Assembly: GCA_030248215.1 (NCBI GenBank) | Contig: JASANG010003962.1 | Span: 18,113-82,112 of the forward strand | Source: Enoplolaimus lenunculus | Lineage: Eukaryota > Nematoda > Enoplea > Enoplida > Thoracostomopsidae | Direction of reading: 5' to 3' | Length of the DNA: 64,000 nt | In this document: positions 1 to 10,797 of the stretch, piece after piece | Numbering within the stretch: the stretch's first letter is position 1 | Layout: the number at the start of each line of letters is the position of its first letter | Made by a program: the position numbers and the translations under genes | The notes under the pieces: generated by a model | What the model was told of the DNA's origin: nothing | Databases searched by the model: none | The model's input: only the letters and a program-made list of their open reading frames with translations

Positions 1-194
1 TACCATATGTAAAACATTTAGCTTGTATTACGCTAAAAGCAGAGCTAAACCATTGTACCTAGCAGTGTTTACTGTTCACCGTAATTGGATGTTTGTCTTT
101 TTGATATGCAAACGCGCGTTGCTAAGCGTTGCCTCAAGCGTACTGTCCGAAATTGTGTAATGTAGTCACTGGAACGGTGCAATAGCTCCTTAAA

Positions 195-390
195 GCCCAT
201 GTATAGAACAGGGCAGGAACAGTAGCATAAGCATATTTCTAAGCCTAAACCTAAGCCTAAGCTTAATGTTGAGCCTATTCCTAAGCCTAAGCCTGAGCCG
301 AAGCCTAAGCAAAAAATTTAGCCTAGAGCTTAAACTGAATCTATTACAGCCCCTCCGGAAAGCGGTCCGGCAGTGTTCAATACATGGGCC
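195..390. repeat. TTAGGC-like MITE copy (family 2)
   Basis: Short dispersed repeat whose ends are inverted copies of roughly GGSCCATGTATAGAACAGGG (here GCCCATGTATAGAACAGGGC at the left and TACATGGGCC at the right). The core is a degenerate run of CCTAAG/GCTTAG hexamers, a cyclic form of TTAGGC. Related copies lie at 1225-1406, 4549-4730, 18836-18960, 24203-24530 and 47018-47225. No coding capacity; a non-autonomous DNA element is the likeliest reading. Confidence 0.6.
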
Positions 391-524
391 CTCTTTAATG
401 TCGGTTTCGGCTGAAGTTTACGTAGAACCTCAGGTCTAAAAATAAATTTATCTGTTACATATAATTTTCTTAGGGGTTTTTAATCTCACCAAAAAACTAA
501 CGTAGTGCTTTCGTAAAATTCATA

Positions 525-960
525 TACTGTAGTGACCCGAATAAGGGGGGCTGATATTTATTTGGAATCTCCAGAGGGTACCCCTCCTTGTTATTCGGTT
601 ACTAATGGATTGTTATATATTTTTAACCCATGCTCCGCCGCCCTTCGTTACTGATATATATCCGGTTACTGCAATTATCCGTTAAATTAAACGTTTATTT
701 GTCTTGTGTCAATAGCTTGAGCGATAATACAAGGTTATACTTAGGAATGTACTTTCAAAATTTAAGTACGCTTTAAAGTTTCGAACTCAAATTATTTGGT
801 CCTGGAGTCATTTATGCGTTACAATTAGGGTTAATTGACATTTATGGACTCTAATTAGGGTTTAGGGCTCTATCCGCTTACGGAATCTTATTAGGGATAC
901 GGACTGCTATTGATCCGGACTCAAAATGGAGACCCCCATTTTATTCGGGTCAATATAGTA
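525..960 (+). mobile_element. GACCCG-MITE copy A (family 1)
   Basis: About 436 bp, opening with TACTGTAGTGACCCGAATAA and closing with TTATTCGGGTCAATATAGTA, which are near-perfect terminal inverted repeats. It has no coding capacity. Other copies: 2680-3098 (-), 4995-5430 (-), 16174-16622 (-), 22618-22757 (fragment), 23116-23448 (+), 32956-34248 (split by another element). TA at the outer ends would fit a Tc1/mariner/pogo-type target, which is inference. This copy forms the left boundary of the large inverted duplication. Confidence 0.8.
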
Positions 961-1224
961 CAGGTTTTTCTAGTATTTTATTTTTACTGATGACGTTCAT
1001 TTAGTTGTATAGTAAACGTGAACATATTCGGAAAAACGTGTTTCATTCACATCGTTTTCCTCCAGAAAACTTGTGCCTTGCTTGCGTAAAATGTCAATCT
1101 TACCTTCGCAATACTATTTTGATTATTTAGAAACAATGTGTTAAGCCAATGCTAAGAATAAACGGAAACGGATAGTGTTTGAATTAACGGATACGGAAAA
1201 CTTCTATTGAATTGCAAAAGTTTC

Positions 1225-1406
1225 GGCCACTGCATAGATCATGGGCGGAACAGTAGTAAAGGCACATTCCTTAGCCTAAATCTAAAGCGTAAGAATTTGC
1301 TTATCCCTAAGCCTATGTCTAGCAGAAAATTAAACTAAACCTTAATAGCTTACTCTGTTTCTCCAGTGCCACTGAACAACGTTCAGCTCATGGTCTTTAC
1401 TTGGGC
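1225..1406. repeat. TTAGGC-like MITE copy (left arm)
   Basis: Family-2 repeat with GGCC..ATCATGGGCGGAAC at the left and TACTTGGGCC at the right. Internal CCTAAG-type hexamers are present. It is mirrored at 4549-4730 in the right arm of the inverted duplication. Confidence 0.55.
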
Positions 1407-1751
1407 CAATGTTTCGAGACATGCGAATATACACATGGCTTTCTAAAAGTTTAAATAAAAATAGACACCAAAATTATTTATTTTGGATAAATTTCGTATT
1501 ATGTCATATAAACGAAGCATATCTGTAATGAAAAATTGAGAAGTATACACGTGATTTATAACTAATTTTGAGCGACGGAGAAAGGCATTGATTATATTCA
1601 GAAATGGAAACGGGCGTCTGGTTTCATCCTTTTTTACAACAAAAAGTTTGTGCCTTAACTATCTAAAGAAGCGGGTTACATTAGCGTCGGGTGTATCCGG
1701 ATAGTAGATACGCTCAAAGTGCGACAACAATTTACACTTGTCTTCGGTGCA

Positions 1752-1967
1752 CAATTTCAATAGAAAATTTAGATCAAGCGTTACAGAAACCTCGCATGTC
1801 TCACATAGATTTTTCCTGTTTGTCTTGCTCGTTCATGGCTGTTTTGCGGCCAATGCGCTCAATTTCAATAGAAAATTTAGATCAAGCGGTACAGAAGCCT
1901 CGCATGTCTCACATAGATATTTCCTGTTTGTCTTGCTCGTTCATGGCTGTTTTGCGGCCAATGCGTT
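1752..1967. repeat. 108-bp tandem duplication (left arm)
   Basis: Two head-to-tail 108-bp units (1752-1859 and 1860-1967) differ at only a few bases. The same pair is mirrored at 3988-4203 in the right arm, so the tandem duplication came before the inverted duplication. Confidence 0.9.
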
Positions 1968-2562
1968 TTTCCAATGCAACCTTTCCAAAACTCATCGTTT
2001 GAGACTGTCATTTGGGACGTTATACATCCTCTCGAGCACTCGGTAGTTTGGTTTACCTGAAACAAAATTTACAAAGCGTTAATATCAAGGCGTAAACAGA
2101 TCGGATAAAACTAATTTTCCAGTGTAAGTTAAGTTGCGCATAATGCTACTTTATAAGAATAAATACAAAATTAAGCGTCAACTTTTATGAAAAAACAGTG
2201 TTGTCAAAAGAAATAGCAGCGTTTCTTTTTGAATTCTCTCATTTAGTTAAAGATGACTTCCTGGCAGCAAAAATAAATTAAAAATTGGCATCAGATTTAG
2301 CACTCATGCTCTAATAGTTTAAAAATGAACTAGACTCCCGCGCCAGTTCTACAGCCTTTTTCATATTTTCCTCATCCCATTTTAGAATTTTCCGCTTCTG
2401 CGCGCCAAGTGCTTGGAGTTTCGTACCGTTTTCGTGCGGCCTTTGGAGGAAAGTCAAAGAATAAGTAGGTACATATACTTGAGTATAGATCAACGACGCA
2501 ATGGGTATTTCACATGATTGTGCGTTAAGTATGTTGGCAAACAGTGCTACAAATTTGGACAA
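1877..2562 (-). pseudogene. Psq/pogo-type HTH gene fragment (left arm)
   Basis: On the minus strand, 2562-2311 encodes a short peptide ending in KRKILKWDEENMKKAVELAR. Farther on (about 2055-1980), in another frame after a CAG acceptor-like site, comes YRVLERMYNVPNDSLKR. The W-x-E-E-N-M-x-x-A-V start followed by YNVPxxxL is the pattern of the Psq helix-turn-helix at the N-terminus of pogo/Tigger-type transposases and of pipsqueak-type host proteins. No DDE catalytic domain is visible. The pieces are interrupted by stops, so this is a decayed fragment. Whether it came from a transposase (perhaps the autonomous parent of the flanking MITE) or a host gene is open. Confidence 0.4.
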
Positions 2563-2679
2563 TCGAAACCATAAAAATCAGCAGTAATTTAGTCTGGTTT
2601 ATGCGAAGTATAAATGGAACCAGAGCATTCGTTATGTTTGATAACTTAACTTGAATTTTCCTTTCGCAAAATCTATTTA

Positions 2680-3098
2680 TACTGTATTGACCCGAATAAG
2701 AGGGGGTAATAAGAAGGGGAGGGTCCCCATCTTGAGTCCCAATCAATAGGAGTCAGTATTCCTAATAAGAGTCCGTAAGCGGATAGAGTCCCTAAACCCT
2801 AATTAGAGTCCATAAATCTTAATTATCCCTAATTGTAGCGCATAAATGACTCCTGGACCAAATAATTTGAGTTTGAAACTTTAAAGCTTACTTAAATTTT
2901 GAAAGTACGCTCCTTAGTATAACCCTGCATTATCGCTCAAGCTTTTAATGCAAAGTAAAAACCGTTTAATTCCACGGATAGTTGCAATACCGGATATATA
3001 TCAGTAAGGCAGGGTGGCGCAGGGCTGGTTGAAAATAAATAACAGTCCGTAACCGAATAACAAGGGGGTACCTCTGCAGAAGTCAAATAAATATCAGT
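2680..3098 (-). mobile_element. GACCCG-MITE copy B, centre of the palindrome
   Basis: Starts TACTGTATTGACCCGAATAA and runs in the opposite orientation to copy A. At 3098 it stops just short of its own far end and passes straight into the right arm of the inverted duplication. It supplies the spacer of the palindrome and the first ~170 bp of the left arm's inner end. Confidence 0.75.
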
Positions 3099-3392
3099 CA
3101 GGAGTCATTTATGCGCTACAATTAGGGATAATTGAGATTTATGGACTCTAATTAGGGTTTAGGGACTCTATCCGCTTACGGACTCTTATTAGGAATACTG
3201 ACTCCTATTGATTGGGACTCAAGATGGGGACCCTCCCCTTCTTATTACCCCCCTCTTATTCGGGTCAATACAGTATAAATACATTTTGCGAAAGGAAAAT
3301 TCAAGTTAAGTTATCAAACATAACGAATACTCTGGTTCCATTTATACTTCGCATAAACCAGACTAAATTACTGCTGATTTTTATGTTTTCGA

Positions 3393-4078
3393 TTGTCCAA
3401 ATTTGTAGCACTGTTTGCCAACATACTTAACGCACAATCATGTGAAATACCCATTGCGTCGTTGATCTATACTCAAGTATATGTACCTACTTATTCTTTG
3501 ACTTTCCTCCAAAGGCCGCGCGAAAACGGTACGAAACTCCAAGTACTTGGCGCGCAGAAGCGGAAAATTCTAAAATGGGATGAGGAAAATATGAAAAAGG
3601 CTGTAGAACTGGCGCGGGAGTCTAGTTCATTTTTAAACTATTAGAGCATGTGTGCTAAATCTGATGCCAATTTATAATTTATTTTTGCTGCCAGGAAGTC
3701 ATCTTTAACTAAATGAGAGAATTCAAAAAGAAACGCTGCTATTTCTTTTGACAACACTGTTTTTTCATAAAATTTGACGCTTAATTTTGTATTTATTCTT
3801 ATAAAGTAGCATTATGCGCAACTGAACTTACACTGGAAAATTAGTTTTATCCGATCTGTTTACGCCTTGATATTAACGCTTTGTAAATTTTGTTTCAGGT
3901 AAACCAAACTACCGAGTGCTCGAGAGGATGTATAACGTCCCAAATGACAGTCTCAAACGATGAGTTTTGGAAAGGTTGCATTGGAAAAACGCATTGGCCG
4001 CAAAACAGCCATGAACGAGCAAGACAAACAGGAAATATCTATGTGAGACATGCGAGGCTTCTGTACCGCTTGATCTAA
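3393..4078 (+). pseudogene. Psq/pogo-type HTH gene fragment (right arm)
   Basis: Mirror copy of the fragment at 1877-2562, with the same KWDEENMKKAVELAR and YNVPNDSLKR segments in the same relative frames. It differs at only a couple of residues in the first segment (for example a QVLG in place of QALG). The same stops are present, so it was already broken when duplicated. Confidence 0.4.
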
Positions 4079-4203
4079 ATTTTCTATTGAAATTGAGCGC
4101 ATTGGCCGCAAAACAGCCATGAACGAGCAAGACAAACAGGAAATATCTATGTGAGACATGCGAGGTTTCTGTAACGCTTGATCTAAATTTTCTATTGAAA
4201 TTG
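3988..4203. repeat. 108-bp tandem duplication (right arm)
   Basis: Mirror image of the pair at 1752-1967. Confidence 0.9.
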
Positions 4204-4548
4204 TGCACCGAAAACAAGTGTAAATTGTTGTCGCACTTTGAGCGTATCTACTATCCGGATACACCCGACGCTAATGTAACCCGCTTCTTTAGATAGTTAA
4301 GGCACAAACTTTTTGTTGTAAAAAAGGATGAAACCAGACGCCCGTTTCCATTTCTGAATATAATCAATGTCTTTCTCCGTCGCTCAAAATTAGTTATAAA
4401 TCACGTGTATACTTCTCAATTTTTCATTACAGATATGCTTCGTTTATATGACATAATACGAAATTTATCCAAAATAAATAATTTTGGTGTCTATTTTTAT
4501 TTAAACTTTTAGAAAGCCATGTGTATATTCGCATGTCTCGAAACATTG

Positions 4549-4730
4549 GCCCAAGTAAAGACCATGAGCTGAACGTTGTTCAGTGGCACTGGAGAAACAG
4601 AGTAAGCTATTAAGGTTTAGTTTAATTTTCTGCTAGACATAGGCTTAGGGATAAGCAAATTCTTACGCTTTAGATTTAGGCTAAGGAATGTGCCTATACT
4701 ACTGTTCCGCCCCTGATCTATGCAGTGGCC
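4549..4730. repeat. TTAGGC-like MITE copy (right arm)
   Basis: Mirror image of 1225-1406, with internal GGCTTAGG runs near 4643 and 4678. Confidence 0.55.
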
Positions 4731-4994
4731 GAAACTTTCGCAATTCAATAGAAGTTTTCCGTATCCGTTAATTCAAACACTATCCGTTTCCGTTTATTCT
4801 TAGCATTGGCTTAACACATTGTTTCTAAATAATCAAAATAGTATTGCGAAGGTAAGATTGACATTTTAGGCAAGCAAGGCACAAGTTTTCTGGAGGAAAA
4901 CGATGTGAATGAAACAAGTTTTTCCGAATATGTTCACGTTTACTATACAACTAAATGAACGTCATCAGTAAAAATAAAATACTAGAAAAACCTG

Positions 4995-5430
4995 TACTAT
5001 ATTGACCCGAATAAAATGGGGGTCTCCATTTTGAGTCCGGATCAATAGGAGTCCGTATCCCTAATAAGATTCCGTAAGCGGATAGAGCCCTAAACCCTAA
5101 TTAGAGTCCATAAATGTCAATTAACCCTAATTGTAGCGCATAAATGACTCCTGGACCAAATAATTTGAGTTTGAAACTTTAAAGCTTACTTAAATTTTGA
5201 AAGTACGCTCCTTAGTATAACCCTGCATTATCGCTCAAGCTTTTAATGCAAAGTAAAAACCGTTTAATTCCACGGATAGTTGCAATACCGGATATATATA
5301 TCAGTAAGGCAGGGTGGCGCAGGGCTGGTTGAAAATAAATAACAGTCCGTAACCGAATAACAAGGGGGGTACCTCTGCAGAAGTCAAATAAATATCAGTC
5401 CTCCCCATCTTATTCGGGTCACTACAGTAT
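4995..5430 (-). mobile_element. GACCCG-MITE bounding the right arm
   Basis: Begins TACTATATTGACCC and ends CGGGTCACTACAGTA. Its first ~155 bp mirror copy A, including that copy's private TACTATA/TATAGTA end. From about 5150 on it matches copy B almost exactly. This chimaera marks the outer breakpoint of the inverted duplication. Confidence 0.8.
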
Positions 5431-5629
5431 GTGCGTTACTGAACCATTTATCTTTTGCAACGATTTGCTTTTTGCAGGCATACCCTGTTCCACCTTCTGT
5501 GGCGGTGTATCACATTTCACTTTTGCCATGAATCGTTTTCAATCTCAAAAACAGCTTAAATTTACAAACACACAACATGTAGCACCATAGATACGTATGT
5601 ATTTTAAAACAGTTATAATGCATAATTAA

Positions 5630-6770
5630 CCAGTCGTAGTGGGACTACATTTATTGAGCGAAGCTCGAACACACATAAGCAATTAAGGTAATATGCAAAT
5701 TAGTTATTAGCTAACTATTCATTTATCGCTTATGGCGGTTTGTAAGCAATTTCCTCAGATTCCTCGCACCCAAAAATCCTTCAACCACCCTAATAATTAT
5801 TGTAATAATTTAAAAAGTCCTAATTTTGTCTCGTCAATTAAGCAAATATGCAAATCATGTATTAGATAACTATTCAATAATCGCTTTTAAAGGTTTGTAG
5901 ACAATTTATTCAGATTCCACGCACCTAAAACCGCATTATTGCTGAAATTAGATTGCTTGTAACCCTGATAATTACTGAAACATTGTAAAAGCGCCTAATT
6001 TTGGTTTATCAATTATGCTTACATGCAAATTATCTATTAGCTATCTATTCAATTATCGGTTTTACACGTTTGTAAACAATTTATTCAGATTCCTCGCAGC
6101 AAGGAACCTTCAGTAAACCCGAATAATTATTGAAACAATTTAAAAAGTTCTCATTTTGTCTTGTCAATTAAGCTAATATGCAAATTAGCTATTAGCTAAC
6201 TATTAAATTATCGGTTTTGGAGGTTTGTAAACAATTTATTCAAATTCCTCGCACCTAAAAACCCTTTAGTGCTGAAATTATATTGCTTCTAACTGTAATA
6301 ATTAGTGAAATATTGTAAAAAGTATTAATTTAGGCTTATAAACTATGCTAATATGCAAATTATCTATTAGCTAACTGCTCAATTATCGGTTTTGGGGGTT
6401 TGTAAACAGTCTACACAGATTCCTCGCATCCAAAAACTCTTTAATGCTAAAATTAGATTGCTTCTAACTGTAATAATTAGTAAAATATTGTGGAAAGTAC
6501 TAATTTAGGCTTAATTAATTATGCAAATTAGCCTGTAGCTAAAAAACGGCTCCAAATTTTAAAACCCCAATGCGAGGTTAACACCCCAGGATTATTGGCT
6601 TTCAAACAAAATTAAAAGTTTATCAAAATCGGTTCAGCCGTTCCTGAGATTCTTTTCGGACGGACAGACGGACAGACGGACGGACGGACATCCACCTTTC
6701 GACCCCCAAGTACAAAACATAAAACGCTTCGCGAAACTCCGAGCTTCGCTCGGAGTTTCGCTTCGCTCAA
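5630..6770 (-). mobile_element. Helitron-like element Hel-1, copy 1
   Basis: Read on the minus strand it starts TTGAGCGAAGCGAAACTCCG, with a 14-bp-stem hairpin built on GAAACTCCGAGC/GCTCGGAGTTTC. It ends GTAGTCCCACTACGACTGG, where GTAGT..ACTAC forms a short hairpin just before a CTGG (CTRR) terminus. Inside are about six imperfect 155-175-bp repeats, each with TATGCAAATTA and a GGTGCGAGGAATC-type block. It has no coding capacity. A (GGACGGAC)-rich stretch lies near the 5' end. Full or partial copies: 12568-13689, 18961-19701, 33195-34140. The ends fit a non-autonomous Helitron or Helentron better than any TIR element, but the first bases are TT rather than TC. Confidence 0.65.
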
Positions 6771-7515
6771 AAACACCACAATGTTCACCAAATTTTAAGC
6801 TATCAAATGACGTCAAAAATGCAGATCAATCCTAGTTGACTAAATATTTACATTTGAATTTCCAGATCAGTGCTGCATAATAGGGTTATCGCACTAAAGG
6901 ACATATGCTTATACTCCGTTTCCAGCAAAAGTCGGTGTCCGTTTCCGTTATAGAAATAACGAAATTAATGTTATTTTTACGTCCAAAACTAGTTTTAAAT
7001 CACGTAAATATCGCAATATTTTGTTACAGCTATGTTGAAATTGTTCGAGATGGCGTAATTTTTCCCCACTGAGAAATTACACTGGCCAGTGCGTAATTTT
7101 CCCTCCGAACAAATGGCACTGGTTCAATTTTGCCTCCGGACCTTGTGAGATAGAAAAATATGTGGCCAATGTATACCACGGGCTTCCCGTTTTCCAGGGT
7201 GGAAAACTTATGATCAGGAGTGCAGCACAGTCACTCTTGTATGACGGCCAGATTTTCCACTGTTTCGTAGGAAAATTAACAAGCATGAGTATGGATAGGA
7301 AACTAAAAAATTTCAAACGCCTAGATATTCCCATGTTTGGTAGGAAAAGTTAGAGGTGCAGGTGACGTTTGGAAAGCTGGAAAAATGGATGGAAGCCCCT
7401 GTTGTATACACGGGCCAAATATGTTTATAAGTTATTCGCATTGGTTCATCATAAAGCTCAAACTATCAACATAATCAAAATGAGTTTGTGAAAGATTCTG
7501 CAAGTGTATTGGTAC
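6771..7515. repeat. Repeat-derived non-coding stretch
   Basis: No gene seen. 7045-7140 and 7840-8035 share AAATTACAC/GTAATTTTCC blocks, so one element probably surrounds the hAT insert at 7516. 7186-7350 is a copy of the TTTTCCAGGGTGGAAAACTT repeat that reappears at 16700-16860. Confidence 0.4.
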
Positions 7516-7753
7516 CAGGGATCGACCGGATATCCGGTTCCGGTTTAATATCCGGCAAAAACCGACATCCGGTATAAACCTACCGGAATCGCATATCTGC
7601 GGTTGTGCTTCAAAATATCATAACACTGATTTTTACATGTCGAAATACTAGATAATTTGCAGCGACTGCAATTCCTGGTAAAGTCCAGAGTGGACACTGA
7701 CATGTAATGAAAAATCTACGCATCCGGTTAAATTAATATCCGGCCGATCCCTG
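7516..7753. mobile_element. hAT-like MITE (CAGGGATCG ends)
   Basis: 238 bp from CAGGGATCGACCGG to CCGGCCGATCCCTG. It is flanked by ATTGGTAC and ATTGTTAC, an 8-bp target duplication with one mismatch, as expected for hAT. It has no coding capacity and is rich in CCGG. Confidence 0.8.
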
Positions 7754-8289
7754 ATTGTTACGAAATTAACATTTAATTAATTCATTAAGCGGACTTCGAA
7801 TGCAAACTTGAAATGGTAACAATTTGTCCGGGGAAAATTAAAGGAGGAAAATTACACTTTTTTAACTTCACGCCGAGGCTAGTGTAATCTTTCGGAGTAA
7901 GGGAAAGTTACAGCTGTGTAAGGTTACCGGGAGGAAAAATTACAGGGGAAAAGTTATGCAGTGACTACGCCGTAGCTGGTGTAATTTTTTCGGGGGGAAA
8001 ATTACACCGTTGTAATTTTCCTGGGAGGAATGACGCCGTAACACCGGAACCGGAAAGAGATAATAACCGTGAACCAAAAATTAATTTTTACAATCTGTCC
8101 CAAAACATCGTTTTACGGCTTTATCAATGTTACTCTGAAGGCCTGCGGTACAACGGTATATACACCACTACCTACACCTGTAGTTTTGGGAAGGTCGACA
8201 CCTTCGAGGATATGTTTTTTAAGTCTGATGGGCCAGTTTCTAGTCTGTTTAGCTGGTCGTGTGGGACACAGCCACGACAGTCGGCCTAT

Positions 8290-8490
8290 ACTTCCGCAAG
8301 TTGGTCGGGAGAGCTTCGAGTCTGTTTTCACTGGGTCGGTCGGGACAGTATCGAGCCTATGGTTTCACTGGGTTGGTCGTGACAACTTCGAGCCTATGTT
8401 TCGCTGGGTTGGTCGGTACAGCTTCGGGCCCATTTTTTTGCTTGGTCGGTCGGGATAGGTTCGAGTCTATGTTTCACTGGTTCCGTTTGG
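8290..8490. repeat. ~45-bp minisatellite
   Basis: About four to five imperfect units of the form GGTCGG-gacagcttcgagcctatgttt-CACTGGGTT. Reading frames through it are repeat artefacts (LVGTAS.., FTGSVG..). Confidence 0.65.
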
Positions 8491-8504
8491 AGAAATTTGA
8501 TTGC

Positions 8505-8860
8505 GTAGGTAGTAATTTTTATCGGCAAACGGCGGACATGCTGTCAAAAGGCGGAACAATTGACGATCTCCGCGACAGTTGCTTGTACTGGAAAGGTCCG
8601 TTCAGACGATGGTTAACTGACTGCAGCTTCACTGAAAATTGCAGAAAACACGCTGGTTGCAACGCAGTTGGAGTACTTCCCAGAAGAATTCGCGTGCCTT
8701 GTTTCCAACACCCATTCCGCGCCACAGTGTCGTGTTGCCCTTAGGTCCTATTGTAGATACTGCTGACAATGTTATTGTGGTCGGCGAAGTATTACAACGT
8801 TTTATTTACTTTAGTCATGAACGGTTCTCATGGTATTTAGTCGTTTTTGGGTGTTAGTAT
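8505..8860 (+). mobile_element. BEL/Pao-like LTR retrotransposon fossil (pol fragment)
   Basis: A short stretch resembles the part of BEL/Pao polyproteins that carries an ADMLSKGGTIDDLRD-like block followed by a W-x-G-P block (the family motif is close to NPADLLSRG..L....W..GP). Only this piece is recognisable and it is broken and old. No LTRs were found around it. Confidence 0.4.
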
Positions 8861-9092
8861 TTAATCTTCGTTTTTATAATTTTATAAACTAATTATACAT
8901 TCTATCGGTTCTTTTATGTATTAAAATTGGCATCGGTCTCGGGAAAAAATTCGAATCGGCTCAACACTGCCTGCTCTAGTTACTTAAAAATTTTTGACAA
9001 TGAGCAGTTTTTAAATTAGTTCTAGCAGTCAGAACATGTGGTTTTTGTAGTACTGATATATATTTATGTAAATAAATGTATTCTCTCTAAAG

Positions 9093-10115
9093 CAGAGTTG
9101 TTTTTTCCTGAAAAAATTATGACGGGAAAAAATGGAAAAATTCATTCTTTGTCTGAGTTATCGGTTATCCCACTCTTAGCCGACCATTTGCCCAAAAATG
9201 CTTGCAATTTGAAACTTTTCGCATATGTGAGCTTCTGATGACATCCCCTGATTATTCCAAGCCCATATCTGGATTTTTGAAAAATTGGATTTTTAAGGCC
9301 ACAAGTTTCGCCCCTTGGGACCCTAAATTTTTTTCGATAAGTTGGACAAATTATGTATCATTGACTCATAAGCCAGACGTCTGATTGGGAAACATTTAAC
9401 AATATTCATCTTACCCCCGTAACCTGTGTCAAATGGTATTTGTATAATTTTTTGACAAAAAATTTTGAGCCCAATGGAGGAATTTGGGACCTTAAAATTT
9501 GGATTTTTTAAAAATTTAAACTTTGGCGTGGAATAATCAGAGGAGGTCATCCGAACATCAGAAACCCATGAATGGAGCGAGCTAAAGAAGGCACACTTCT
9601 TTTTTGTAAGTATATATTAAATTCCAAGATACTTTTGGGTTTTTTCTGACATAAAAGCATCTCAACTGCTGCAACCTCGCAGAGCAAAGCGAGTTTGAAG
9701 CTAGGCGTATTCTTGTGCTAAATAATACGGTAAAAGCAAGCTTTCAATTTTGATCACCCTAATTTTGGCTCCATTGTCGACGAAACCTGGTCAGTAAACC
9801 GAACATGTTGCATATGTAGTTTTGGTTTTACATTAAATCTCGTGGCAAAGATTCAATTCAGAAATTATATGTTCAAATTCTGCAATTTTCTCACTTTTCG
9901 GACATATAATGTGTCCTGGTGGACATATACACACACGGTCACTGTTAATGTGTTGCATGAAAATTAATGTCGTCTAAAAACGTTATTTTATATTATATTT
10001 AGTTGCAAATTATATTTAAGAATCGTTTAATATTTTTCCATTTTTTCCATTTTTCCCCCTTCTCGGAAAAAAATGGAAAAAATAAAAAAATTCGTTTTTT
10101 CGGCCAACAACCCTG
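9093..10115. mobile_element. hAT-like element (CAGAGTTGTT/AACAACCCTG ends)
   Basis: About 1 kb between CAGAGTTGTTTTTTCC and CGGCCAACAACCCTG. Flanking octamers CTCTAAAG and GTCTAAGC share only five bases, so the target duplication is eroded. A second copy starts at 39769 with a better end (CAGGGTTGTTTTTTCC). No transposase was recognised in either. Confidence 0.5.
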
Positions 10116-10572
10116 GTCTAAGCGATCACAATTGAAAACGTCTAACAAACGTGGATTGTTTGTTTTAATCAGTTTTTGGCGGCAACACAAATCAGCAACG
10201 TCAGTACTTTATTAAACAACTTACCCGAAGCATCAACAGCTTCTAATGCGGAATATATTATTATTTTTAGGAATCCCAGGATTGAGTCATTTTACCGGTA
10301 GATGCTAAGTCTTGTTTTATTAAAAATATGTAGGAATAATCATTTTGAAGTTTTGTGTGACGGGCACAACGCTCGGCAGCGATATGTCATTGTTGTTAAC
10401 TATAATTGTAGTGTATATATTGTTTGATGTGTGTGTGTAAATAAAACTTGCGAACGAAAATCCACCGCAAGTCGTTGGATAAAGAAAACTGCAAGAGTAC
10501 ATAATTGGTGTTATATAACCAGCAGCTACAACTGCGACGACTGCTAGTATAAAAGGATCGGCGGCAACAAAT

Positions 10573-10797
10573 ATGACTGGATCAAATGCTGTGATAAATA
10601 ATGTAGGTCTACCTGGCAACAACCACGGACAGTCTATTGCGAAGCAGTACCATCATCGTAATGCAGGCCAGCAAAATAATAAACCGTTTGATCCATATCG
10701 CGCGTTATACAAATATTTGTTGTCCTGTGCGGCGGCAACAGTTGCCGAGTCAATAACGTACCCTTTGGACTTGACTAAAACGAGATTACAGGTGCAG
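10573..10797 (+). CDS. UCP4: UCP4 coding exon 1
   Basis: Residues 1-75, from ATG (context AACAAATATGAC) to ..TRLQVQ, phase 0, then donor CAG|GTTAGT. It carries the first transmembrane helix and the first signature PLDLTK. A TATAAAAGG lies 25 bp upstream of the ATG, which is too close for an ordinary leader. Confidence 0.9.

Larger units (their letters stand above)
806..5149. repeat. Large inverted duplication (arms 806-2855 and 3099-5149)
   Basis: Two ~2.05-kb arms face each other around a 243-bp spacer (2856-3098). Mirror positions add to 5955 over almost the whole length, with one 1-bp length difference (a G run of five near 2702 against a C run of six near 3248). Only scattered base differences are visible, so the event is recent or the arms are kept alike by gene conversion. 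The spacer is nearly identical, in direct orientation, to 5150-5400 just outside the right arm. The structure is therefore arm, spacer, inverted arm, spacer, with every junction inside family-1 MITE sequence. Confidence 0.9.

Noticed and set aside
1691-4264. Mirror-image small proteins of 60-100 residues as genes
   Set aside because: They come from the 108-bp tandem duplication and the inverted arms, with no conserved domain apart from the broken HTH fragment.
8069-8744. Overlapping open frames as a host gene
   Set aside because: They run through a 45-bp minisatellite and a BEL/Pao-like fossil; no splice continuity or host domain.
10548-10556. TATA box for UCP4 (TATAAAAGG)
   Set aside because: It is only 25 bp before the ATG, which would place transcription start at the start codon; probably chance in AT-rich DNA.
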